8,817 bases of DNA from an uncultured Treponema sp. (GCF_938029485.1 NZ_CALHGC010000370.1:1-8817), one strand, 5' to 3'. Positions 1 to 6,893 are shown, counted from the first letter of the stretch. Notes: generated by a model not told the origin, from the sequence alone. Numbers and translations are program-made.

Positions 1-51
1 TTTGAGTTCACTCATGTACCAATATTTATTCTCAAATTCTTGTATTGTCAT
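1..51 (-). CDS. 5' end of an unidentified gene, possibly a SAP-domain-like small protein (partial, runs off the left edge)
   Basis: An open frame starts at an ATG at 51-49 on the minus strand and stays open to the window edge. It encodes 17 residues, MTIQEFENKYWYMSELK. The start lies 33 bp after the ppk1 stop on the same strand, so it could be the third gene of that operon. The Shine-Dalgarno sequence is weak: only a purine-rich stretch (AAGAAAAAAG) precedes the ATG. The pattern EF-x3-YWY-x-x-EL resembles the beginning of small bacterial proteins with a SAP-like helix-turn-helix segment. That resemblance is from memory and rests on very few residues, so the function is not established. The start could also be a chance open frame. 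Confidence 0.45.
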   Translation of the reverse strand, partial: MTIQEFENKYWYMSELK

Positions 52-84
52 AGAGCTTTTTTCTTATGTGCGGTGAGAGATATA

Positions 85-2238
85 CTAAGCCTGTTCATCA
101 GGGACTTGCTGTTCAAAAAAACGCTGGAATGTTTCCTGCACTCGAATCGGAGCTTGATCCTCTTGCGGAGTTTGGCGGTGCCAACTGCCGTCCGGTTGCA
201 TTTCAAAGGCCTTTATGTTATCCGCAAAGTACATGCTAAAAAAATAATCCAGAAGCTTCTGATTCTGCTTATCCAAAACAGGAAACAGCAGCTCTACTCG
301 CCGCTCAAGATTGCGGGGCATCCAGTCCGCGCTGGAAAGGTACCATTCAGGATTGCCGCCGTTTTCAAAATAGAATATCCGGCTGTGTTCCAAATAACGG
401 TCGATGATGCTGACGACGCGGACATTGTCGCTGATGCCGCGCTGCCCGGGAATGAGCATACAGATACCTCGCACGTTTAAATCGATACGGACACCTGCCT
501 GCGAAGCCTTGTATATGGCGGCAATCAGTTCGGGATGCGAAAGGCTATTCATCTTCGCGACGATACGGGCGGGCTTATGCTGCCGTGCAAAGTCGATTTC
601 CCGCTCGATATATCCCAGCAGGGTACGCTTGAGTGCGTCAGGCGCGGTAATGATATAGCGGAGCGCCTCTTGTGTATATTTACCGCACAGACGCGAAAAG
701 ATTATCTGCGCATCGGCAATCATCCGCGGATTGACGGTAAACAATGATATGTCTGCATAGAGCCGTGCGGTGGTATCGTTGTAGTTGCCGGTCGACAGGT
801 GCAGATAGCCCTGCTCACCGTGCGCCTCACGCCGCATAATCAACAAAAGCTTTGCGTGAACTTTAAGATGCGGCAGATCGTACACCACCCGCACGCCGTG
901 TTTTTGCAGCCGCTTTACCCAGCCGAGATTCCGCTCCTCATCAAAGCGCGCCTTTAATTCCACAAATACCGTAACCTGTTTTCCCCGCTTTGCAGCCTCC
1001 ACCAAGGCACGCACAACGGGCGAGCTTTTGCTGGTACGGTACAAGGTCATACGGATGGACGTTACGGCAGGGTCTTCCGCGGCATCAGACAAAAGCCTGA
1101 TAACCGGTTTATATGATTGATACGGCACGTGCAGTAGAATATCGTGGGCTTTGATGCTATCCCACAGCGTGCCGTCAGCGGGAAAGGCAGGATGTGCAAA
1201 ATGCTTCCATTTTTCATTCCTCAGCCGCTTAAACCCGTCTATTTCCGTGATTTTTGCAAAAGAGGAAAGACCGATGGGAGCCTCGCTTAAATAGACATCC
1301 TTTTCGTCCAGCTGAAACAACTCGCTCATTCGTGCAATGAATGCCGAAGATTCATGCGTACTCGTCATCCGCACGACAAATGAGTACCGGCGCCGGATAA
1401 GAACTTCTTCCAACGCTTCGATAAAACCGTCATCGGAGGAATCGTCAACCGTCATACTGGCGGAGCGATTAATCTTAAAGATTCCCGTTCCGGTAATCCG
1501 GCAACCGGAAAAAAACACCCCGCCGAAATATCGAATCAGCTCGTCGATTAGTACAAATTCCACTTTTTTTGCAGATTTTTTTCTTCCATTTATAGGCGGT
1601 TCATTTTCATCCTTCAGTACAGTGGCACCTTCTTCCGATAAGTCGATCTCACCTTTTGCCGACGCTAACCCGTCGTCCGGTGATAAAAAGACAAAACGCG
1701 GAACTTCGGGCACCGGTATAATTGCCAGCCGGTTTTGTTTGCCTGTATCGTCCGAAAGCAAAAACCCAACATGCAGCTGCACATTGGTGACACTGTCCGC
1801 AAGTGCTTGTTCATCGTCAGACAGCTGCGGCTCAATAATCGGATAGAGGTGCCGGTAAAAATAATCTTCCAAAAAACGCTGCTGCACTTTGGAACATTCT
1901 TCCGGCTTGCGGTAAATAAGCCCTTGCGTTTTAAGCTGAGGAAGGATTTCAGTATTTAATACTGCTTCTTGAATATCAAACAGCCGCCGTGTTTTCTGGA
2001 CAATACCCTTTAGCAGTGTTTCCAGCGACAAACCGCCTGACTCATCGGAGGGATGTCCGCTTTTGTAAAGCTCCTGTAAACCGGCAACCCGCACCATAAA
2101 AAACTCGTCAAAGTTTGAAGATACAATGCCGATAAACTTGAGCCGCTCTAAAAGCGGTACCGAGGAAGAGCACGCTTCCGCCAATACCCGCTCGTTAAAA
2201 TCGATCCATGAAAGTTCCCTATTAAGATAGTCCATCAT
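85..2238 (-). CDS. ppk1: Polyphosphate kinase 1 (PPK1)
   Basis: PPK1 reversibly transfers the terminal phosphate of ATP onto long-chain polyphosphate, usually at the inner face of the membrane. The 717-residue product is a typical family length and has all four regions. The N-terminal helical domain begins with LNRELSWIDFNERVLAEA, followed by SNFDEFFMVRVAGL. The catalytic half has TLYRTSKSSPVVRAL (about 398-412), ELKARFDEERN (427-437) and LKVHAK with the autophosphorylated His at 461. It continues with STGNYNDTTARLY (482-494), GISDNVRVVSIIDRYLEHSRIFYFENGG with the second conserved His at 618, and YLSSADWMPRN. The 157-residue spacing between the two histidines equals that of E. coli PPK (H435/H592). 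A lysine-rich, acidic insert of about 35 residues lies around 190-225. The start is one of two adjacent ATGs (2238 or 2235), with no strong ribosome binding site. The gene follows the glycosidase-like gene by 36 bp with no visible promoter, so co-transcription is likely. Confidence 0.97.
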   Translation of the reverse strand: MMDYLNRELSWIDFNERVLAEACSSSVPLLERLKFIGIVSSNFDEFFMVRVAGLQELYKSGHPSDESGGLSLETLLKGIVQKTRRLFDIQEAVLNTEILPQLKTQGLIYRKPEECSKVQQRFLEDYFYRHLYPIIEPQLSDDEQALADSVTNVQLHVGFLLSDDTGKQNRLAIIPVPEVPRFVFLSPDDGLASAKGEIDLSEEGATVLKDENEPPINGRKKSAKKVEFVLIDELIRYFGGVFFSGCRITGTGIFKINRSASMTVDDSSDDGFIEALEEVLIRRRYSFVVRMTSTHESSAFIARMSELFQLDEKDVYLSEAPIGLSSFAKITEIDGFKRLRNEKWKHFAHPAFPADGTLWDSIKAHDILLHVPYQSYKPVIRLLSDAAEDPAVTSIRMTLYRTSKSSPVVRALVEAAKRGKQVTVFVELKARFDEERNLGWVKRLQKHGVRVVYDLPHLKVHAKLLLIMRREAHGEQGYLHLSTGNYNDTTARLYADISLFTVNPRMIADAQIIFSRLCGKYTQEALRYIITAPDALKRTLLGYIEREIDFARQHKPARIVAKMNSLSHPELIAAIYKASQAGVRIDLNVRGICMLIPGQRGISDNVRVVSIIDRYLEHSRIFYFENGGNPEWYLSSADWMPRNLERRVELLFPVLDKQNQKLLDYFFSMYFADNIKAFEMQPDGSWHRQTPQEDQAPIRVQETFQRFFEQQVPDEQA

Positions 2239-2274
2239 AGTGAAGCTCTCGCGAAACCTTGCAGGCAGCTCCGC

Positions 2275-3705
2275 TTACAGTTTATCGATGAGCATCGAAC
2301 ACTTACCGGAGGGTATCGGCAGCGTTTTCTTTTTTTGTCCGAGGATATTGATGGTAAAGTAATAGAGCTTTTCGCTTTCCATGTGGATTTCCCAGCCCCG
2401 CTGCGTTTTTGACGACAGGATGGTAACGAGGTTTCGTTTCAGGCTCAAGTTTTCGATTCCCATTACCTCAAGATTCGGGATAATCCAATCGACGGTTTTT
2501 CGCGGGAAACTGATAGAAAGCCCGATCACATTTTCAATCATCAATGTGATGGTCGAGAGCGCTGCCGAAAAAAGATATTGCTTGCGCGGGAAATTTTCAT
2601 GGTCAGGCCATTGCGCGGGGCCTTCTTTTTGCGGCAAATACGCTTCCCACAACGCGCCTTTTTTGCTGTTGCCGTCGGGAGCAAGGCCGTCAAGCACATA
2701 GTAGATATGGCGGATAGCGCATTCCCGCGCAAGTTCCCACCGCTCATATTTTTCCAAGCCCTTAATCACAATAAAGTTCAAATGCGGGAATACACTACCC
2801 AACGCCCCCATACCGCGTTCATTATACGCAGAGTCATCAAGCGACAAACTGGGAATAGGATGGTCGGAACCGAAGGTTTCGGGATTGAGCAAGTGTGCGG
2901 AAAGCTGTTCGGCCTTGTCCTCATTGGGGATTTCGGCAAGCAGCGGCCAAAAACCGGCGATTGTCTTTTGCGGCAATTTTTGTTCATCCGCATCGATATC
3001 GTGATAAAAACCCGTTTCGGCATTCCACATAAGGGCATTGATACGGGTTTTCAGCGTAAAATAAACCCGCTTATACTGAAAACTCAATTCCTTGTCGTTA
3101 AGGATATCCCCCAACACCGACATATACAGCGCGTTAACCGCGACCGCCGCATTAAAGTCTACCAGATAGGCAGCTTTCTTGCGCGGTGTATTGTACATTT
3201 CTACGGCTGCGAGCGGGACGGTATACAATCCGTTCGGCTGTTTAAACGAAGTATCCAGCCACTTCATATAGCGGGTTAGTACCGGCATGACATCTTTTAC
3301 CCGTTTTTTATTCGCCGTCTTGTGGAACATATTATATTCCGCCCATGCAAAAAGCGGCATACCGATACCTTCGGGATTATCGCTTGAAAACACCGGCTCG
3401 CCCGTTTCGACATTGTACTGAGACCGAATTGCTCCCGATTCTTCTTGATGTGCATAGAAAAAATCCAATCCCTGATTTGCACTATAGTTTCGGTTTGAAT
3501 AGACAAAAAAGAACGATGAAAAGATGGTTTCATACTGATTTAAAAACCATCCGTTGTTATCGGGATACAGAAAGAAACTTTCAGTTGTTCCTTTTTCGGT
3601 CTTTATATTGAATAAAAAATCCTGAATAAACGACCACGTTCTATCATAAATATCAACAAAATCCTGATCATAAAAATGAACTTTTGGAAAATCGCGCTTG
3701 TTCAC
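2275..3705 (-). CDS. Trehalase/GH63/MGH1-like (alpha/alpha)6-barrel glycosidase-family protein, catalytic acid apparently missing
   Basis: The 476-residue product has no signal peptide and should be cytoplasmic. Its pattern matches the (alpha/alpha)6-barrel glycosidases related to GH37 trehalases, GH63 and MGH1-like hydrolases. Residue numbers here count from the upstream GTG at 3708. MPLFAWAEYNMF (117-128) corresponds to the PPLFAWA helix. GFYHDID (233-239) and KTIAGFWPLLAEIP (248-261) correspond to the FY.D and L.GF.PL stretch. IPSLSLDDSAYN (285-296) and HLNFIVIKGLEKY (309-321) follow, then GALWEAYLP with Glu355 in the general-base position. In the place of the usual SGxDNSPR loop the protein has EMYNTPR (170-176), so the general-acid Asp seems to be Tyr172. 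The RGPVW motif is also changed, to LGSVF. The substrate cannot be named. GAGGAG lies 5 nt before a GTG at 3705 and only 2 nt before a GTG at 3708, so 3705 is preferred. The gene is probably first in an operon with ppk1. Confidence 0.82.
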   Translation of the reverse strand: MNKRDFPKVHFYDQDFVDIYDRTWSFIQDFLFNIKTEKGTTESFFLYPDNNGWFLNQYETIFSSFFFVYSNRNYSANQGLDFFYAHQEESGAIRSQYNVETGEPVFSSDNPEGIGMPLFAWAEYNMFHKTANKKRVKDVMPVLTRYMKWLDTSFKQPNGLYTVPLAAVEMYNTPRKKAAYLVDFNAAVAVNALYMSVLGDILNDKELSFQYKRVYFTLKTRINALMWNAETGFYHDIDADEQKLPQKTIAGFWPLLAEIPNEDKAEQLSAHLLNPETFGSDHPIPSLSLDDSAYNERGMGALGSVFPHLNFIVIKGLEKYERWELARECAIRHIYYVLDGLAPDGNSKKGALWEAYLPQKEGPAQWPDHENFPRKQYLFSAALSTITLMIENVIGLSISFPRKTVDWIIPNLEVMGIENLSLKRNLVTILSSKTQRGWEIHMESEKLYYFTINILGQKKKTLPIPSGKCSMLIDKL

Positions 3706-3710
3706 CACTG

Positions 3711-3716
3711 CTCCTC
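3711..3716 (-). promoter_or_regulatory. Shine-Dalgarno sequence of the glycosidase-like gene
   Basis: GAGGAG on the minus strand. It sits 5 nt before the GTG at 3705 and 2 nt before the GTG at 3708. The usual spacing of 5-9 nt favours the GTG at 3705 as the true start. Confidence 0.75.
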
Positions 3717-3750
3717 AACAATCCGCCGCTTTTATCCGTACCGTTTTTCC

Positions 3751-3764
3751 ACAGTTTTAACTGT
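3751..3764. repeat. Short inverted repeat ACAGTT-TT-AACTGT, possible operator
   Basis: Two perfect 6-bp arms are separated by TT, about 46-59 bp upstream of the glycosidase-like start, inside its predicted leader. A direct repeat ACCGTTT flanks it on both sides (3740-3746 and 3766-3772). The arrangement could be a regulator site in the mRNA leader region, but no specific regulator can be assigned, and short AT-rich repeats arise by chance. Confidence 0.3.
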
Positions 3765-3819
3765 AACCGTTTAAAGAGTGTCGTCCTGTTAAACACTGAG
3801 AAAAACGTAAAATAATTCA

Positions 3820-3832
3820 GCGAATCTTTCGC
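3820..3832. repeat. Inverted repeat GCGAA-TCT-TTCGC at the predicted +1 of the minus-strand promoter
   Basis: Perfect 5-bp arms with a 3-nt loop start about 7 bp downstream of the minus-strand -10 element, so they would begin at or next to the first transcribed base. The repeat could be an operator overlapping the transcription start, or a 5' stem-loop in the mRNA. Neither is proven by the sequence. Confidence 0.3.
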
Positions 3833-3838
3833 GTATAT

Positions 3839-3847
3839 AGTATATCA
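3839..3847 (-). promoter_or_regulatory. Extended -10 promoter for the glycosidase-like/ppk1 operon
   Basis: The minus strand reads TGATATACT, which fits the extended -10 pattern TGn-TATAaT with one mismatch in the hexamer. No good -35 hexamer is visible 16-18 bp upstream, which is tolerable for extended -10 promoters. Transcription would start near 3832 and give a leader of about 125 nt before the GTG at 3705. Confidence 0.45.
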
Positions 3848-3862
3848 TATTTTTACGCATAG

Positions 3863-3892
3863 TTGTATAATTTTTTCTGTTTTTTGTATATT
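3863..3892 (+). promoter_or_regulatory. Candidate promoter region for the GatB-asparaginase fusion gene
   Basis: There are two overlapping possibilities. A perfect TATAAT -10 lies at 3866-3871, but without a recognisable -35. Alternatively TTGTAT (3863-3868) pairs with TATATT (3887-3892) at an 18-bp spacing. Either would give a leader of roughly 80-105 nt before the TTG at 3979. The region is very AT-rich, so chance matches are expected. Confidence 0.35.
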
Positions 3893-3967
3893 CTGATGAA
3901 AATCTCGAAAACCGGTCGAACTCAATTGAGCTTTTTTAGAGATGAGCTGATATCATTTCTGTGTTGC

Positions 3968-3973
3968 AGGAGG
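3968..3973 (+). promoter_or_regulatory. Shine-Dalgarno sequence deciding a TTG start
   Basis: A perfect AGGAGG ends 5 nt before the TTG at 3979. The longer reading from the GTG at 3961 would place this sequence inside the coding region and has no ribosome binding site of its own. The TTG start is therefore preferred. Confidence 0.75.
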
Positions 3974-3978
3974 AACGC

Positions 3979-6354
3979 TTGTACCAATCGTTTGTTTTTC
4001 TTGAAATCCGTGTTTTAATGTTATCGGATGAGAAAGCGTTTTGTTCCTGCAAAGCAGGCTCCGCAGCCGGAAGTTGTCCTATTTGTACACGCACACCGGG
4101 ATATCCGCTGCTTTTAACAGAACATATTGCCCGCGATGCGTATCGGCTCGCTCAAAGCCTCGGCTGTACGCTTATCCAAAAAGCTCAATATGAATACCCT
4201 TCAGGTATGCCGGCCCTTCCACCCGAATATCAGCTCTGCGGCGCTTCGGTAAAAATTGCGGAAAAAGGCGTGCTCGATATCGAATTTCACAAACACAAAA
4301 AGCAAATTGATATTTTGGAAATACGCATCGAAGAAGATGCGGGTCGCCTTATGCACGCCGACGGCAAGGCTTTTATGGATTACAGCTCTGCGGGAATGCC
4401 GAGCATCAGGATACGCACCGGTAACAATCTTGAATTAGGTGAAGAAGCGGAGATGTTTTTAACCGAACTGAATAACCGGCTGCGGTACATCGGACTCCTC
4501 ACCGATTCCGACAGCAGTCATAAAATCCGCTGCAATGCCTACGTTGCTTCTACCGAATTTCCCAATCCGCCGCAGCATTATGTAAAACTGCGGAACCTTA
4601 ACTCTTTTAACTTTGTGCGAAAGGCGGTAAATGAGGATTTACGGCGGCAGGAAGATATGCTCAAACAGGGGAAGGAGCCGATTTCGGAAAGCCGGTTGTG
4701 GAATGCCCGCATGGAGCGTACCGAACCGTATAAAACGCGGGATTTTATCGATTACGTTAAAACGAGACCGGCAAAAGAGCTGCACTTTTACACGACGCCG
4801 GATACGCTGTTGCAAGAAGTATTGCAAACTGCTCCGGAAAATCAACAATCGCGAAAGCTGCGCTATATTCAATCCTTCGGCCTATCCATCCCAATTGCAC
4901 GGGCACTATGTACCGAGGCGCGGCTTGCGGATTTTTTTGAAGCGGTGCTGCAATTCGGAATTGAGCCGAAAATCGCCGCAAACGGGATTCTGGAAGATAT
5001 CCTTCCACTGCTGAAGCGCGCCGGTAAAACAATCGACGCCTTTGTTTTGCAGCCTGAATACGTTGCCCGTATTTTGCGGCTTGCGCAGGAGGGAACAATT
5101 AACCATCCGATTGCCCGCACCCTGCTGCAAAAGATTATCATCGACGGCGCTGATCCCGCAGCTCTGCTTGCTCAAGATGAATGGATAAAAATATCCGACG
5201 AAACAACGCTGCGGACACTCGTTCAAGAACTGATTGCCAAACATCCGAAAGAGGCGGAACTGCTCAAAACCGGTTCGATGAAATACCTCGAAATCTTGTG
5301 CGGGCAGGTGATGAAGCGGACAAAAGGATTTGCCGACCAACAGTTGGTAAAGCAACTCATTAAAGAAGAATTGAATATCCGCATTATCTATGTGCTTTCG
5401 ATGGGCGGCGCAATTTCGGCTACCATACAAAACGGACAGGTGAAAGCGGGAAGTACCAAAATTCTGTCCGAGCTATTGGATACCGATATTGCCAAACGGC
5501 ATATCCGCATTGAGCCGAGTATTTCCGACGGGCTTTTCAGCGAAGAGCTGGAGCCGGCGGATTGGGCGCGGCTTATCCACGCAATCTGTGAAAAAATCGC
5601 TTCGGGGACGGCCAACGGTATTGTGATAACGCACGGAACCGACACGCTTGTCTATACCGCGCCGCTGATATACTGGCTTTTTGCCGACACTCCGGTCTCC
5701 ATCGTATTGACTGCCTCCGGTACCGCCCCTTCGGAATCGGAGGAAGCGCGGCGCAACTTTAACGCGGCAATCAAGCTCGCATGGGAAAAAGAAAACGGCG
5801 TCTATGTTTCTTTTAACGGTAAGGTGCTTTCGCCGCTCAATCTCAAGTTTGTTGATTCCGGCGATATCGGCTTTGTAAACTGGAATATGCAAACGCCGCT
5901 CTTTCGTGGAGAAGGGCTGCTTTCGGATTATGAGGAAAGCGACAGCCTTGTTTTTGAAAGCCTCTTGAGCGAAGCTGCCGACAATATGTTTTTGATAAAA
6001 ACCTATCCCGGTATTCGGAGCGATCGTCTTATTTCATTACAAAAAGATATACGCACGTTCTTTTTAGAGCTGTACGAAAACGGTACGGCCAATATGAAAG
6101 ACAGTTCATATTCTTTAAAAGAGTTTCTGAAACGCGGTAAAAAACGGCAATGCAGGTTTTACTGTACTTCTCAACAGGAAGAAGCTATCGATTTCTCCAA
6201 CTATGCCAGCGCACGGGACTTATGGAAAGAAGGCGCCGTACCGATGGGAATGCTCACAACCGAAACAGCCATTGCACTGTACTATGCAGCATCCCTCGTA
6301 TGCGACACCCAAGAAGAACTCGACCGCATTATGGAAACAGCCGGAAACCTCTAA
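3979..6354 (+). CDS. GatB-like amidotransferase subunit fused to an L-asparaginase/GatD-like domain, both with altered active sites
   Basis: One 791-residue chain holds two enzyme families (numbering from the TTG at 3979). Residues 1-290 match the GatB N-terminal domain. They show a strand FLEIRVLML where GatB has LEVHVQL, a CxC...CPxC zinc-type knuckle (Cys22, 24, 33, 36), RIEEDAGRLMH, KLRNLNSFNFVRKA and RRQEDML. Residues about 299-465 match the GatB/YqeY tail that contacts tRNA: PKIAANGILEDIL, EGTINHPIARTLL, then GQVMKRTKGFADQQLV. Residues about 467-785 match type I/II asparaginase or GatD: YVLSMGGAIS, ITHGTDTLVYTAP, VYVSFNGKV, IKTYPGIRSD and MTTETA-like MLTTETAIALYYAA. GatB in GatCAB moves ammonia onto the tRNA-bound amino acid. 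GatD feeds GatE in archaea by hydrolysing the amide. Here the asparaginase nucleophile motif TGGTI reads MGGAI, and several GatB metal-site residues are changed, so normal catalysis is doubtful. The frame is intact and clearly maintained. GrdX follows 65 bp downstream. Confidence 0.9.
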   Translation: MYQSFVFLEIRVLMLSDEKAFCSCKAGSAAGSCPICTRTPGYPLLLTEHIARDAYRLAQSLGCTLIQKAQYEYPSGMPALPPEYQLCGASVKIAEKGVLDIEFHKHKKQIDILEIRIEEDAGRLMHADGKAFMDYSSAGMPSIRIRTGNNLELGEEAEMFLTELNNRLRYIGLLTDSDSSHKIRCNAYVASTEFPNPPQHYVKLRNLNSFNFVRKAVNEDLRRQEDMLKQGKEPISESRLWNARMERTEPYKTRDFIDYVKTRPAKELHFYTTPDTLLQEVLQTAPENQQSRKLRYIQSFGLSIPIARALCTEARLADFFEAVLQFGIEPKIAANGILEDILPLLKRAGKTIDAFVLQPEYVARILRLAQEGTINHPIARTLLQKIIIDGADPAALLAQDEWIKISDETTLRTLVQELIAKHPKEAELLKTGSMKYLEILCGQVMKRTKGFADQQLVKQLIKEELNIRIIYVLSMGGAISATIQNGQVKAGSTKILSELLDTDIAKRHIRIEPSISDGLFSEELEPADWARLIHAICEKIASGTANGIVITHGTDTLVYTAPLIYWLFADTPVSIVLTASGTAPSESEEARRNFNAAIKLAWEKENGVYVSFNGKVLSPLNLKFVDSGDIGFVNWNMQTPLFRGEGLLSDYEESDSLVFESLLSEAADNMFLIKTYPGIRSDRLISLQKDIRTFFLELYENGTANMKDSSYSLKEFLKRGKKRQCRFYCTSQQEEAIDFSNYASARDLWKEGAVPMGMLTTETAIALYYAASLVCDTQEELDRIMETAGNL

Positions 6355-6419
6355 AGATCAAACCGCTTTTTGCAGATGCCCGGCTGCGCTCTTAAACGAA
6401 AAATAAAAAGGAAAGACTC

Positions 6420-6824
6420 GTGAAGCAACTGATTATTACCAACAACCCTAAAATCGCCGAATATATCGAACATCAACGTAAAGAATGGAATAGCGGCGCC
6501 GGGATAGATACCTCGAATGACGATACCGCAGCTATTGAATTGATATTCTGCGCTTCGAGGGACGAACTGTACACACAGGTACGCGATTATATCCACCGGA
6601 ACTGGAAGCTGCAAAACCATGCAATGTACGGGAACATTCAACTGCACAAGCAGCCGTACCGCAGTATGGTGTTAACGGAAGGTACGGAGTTGGACACCCG
6701 ATCGTTGCAGTTATGGGAGCAAGCCATGGAGCGGGTAAAACGCACTAATCCGCCGAATTATTCGGAAAAAGTGCTGGAAGACTTCCAAGCCCTTGACCTT
6801 TCTTTATTTAGAAGTGCCCTATAG
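6420..6824 (+). CDS. GrdX-family protein
   Basis: The 134-residue soluble protein begins ITNNPKIAEYI and carries QVRDYIHRNWKLQNHAMYG followed by QPYRSMVLTEG (about 53-88). This follows the GrdX pattern of an ITNNP start, then RD-x-IH-x-G-x-x-L-x-x-H-x-x-x-G, then PY+S+++. GrdX genes accompany glycine/sarcosine/betaine reductase operons in amino-acid-fermenting clostridia and treponemes, but the molecular role of the protein is unknown. The usual Gly in RDxIHxGxxL is Asn here, and no reductase gene is in view, so this may be a divergent stand-alone paralogue. The start is GTG, with AGGA 7 nt upstream. The 65-bp gap after the fusion gene has no terminator, so the two are probably co-transcribed. 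The C-terminal 30 residues (ERVKRTNPP to RSAL) extend past the conserved part. Confidence 0.75.
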   Translation: MKQLIITNNPKIAEYIEHQRKEWNSGAGIDTSNDDTAAIELIFCASRDELYTQVRDYIHRNWKLQNHAMYGNIQLHKQPYRSMVLTEGTELDTRSLQLWEQAMERVKRTNPPNYSEKVLEDFQALDLSLFRSAL

Positions 6825-6828
6825 TATC

Positions 6829-6856
6829 TTGTACATAAATATGATACACATATAAA
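6829..6856 (+). promoter_or_regulatory. Promoter of the HEAT-repeat gene
   Basis: TTGTAC (6829-6834) and TATAAA (6851-6856) are separated by 16 bp in the AT-rich gap after the GrdX-like gene. A start near 6863 would give a leader of about 30 nt to the ATG at 6894. The placement is reasonable for the first gene of a new unit. Confidence 0.45.
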
Positions 6857-6893
6857 TCTTTATCATACAGTTCAATACCCAGAGGAAGAAAAG

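Noticed and set aside
1337..1846. Serine-rich 169-residue open frame on the plus strand
   Set aside because: It lies wholly antisense to ppk1, whose motifs are unambiguous. It has no ribosome binding site or recognisable domain and reflects codon bias of the real gene.
2578..3279. 233-residue plus-strand open frame opposite the glycosidase-like gene
   Set aside because: It is antisense to a gene with clear family motifs, and its composition and lack of motifs fit a shadow frame.
4906..5430. 174-residue minus-strand open frame opposite the fusion gene
   Set aside because: It overlaps the well-conserved GatB/YqeY region on the other strand and shows no family features.
6355..6419. Possible terminator between the fusion gene and the GrdX-like gene
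   Set aside because: Only a 4-bp GCAG/CTGC stem without a following T tract is present, so co-transcription is more likely.
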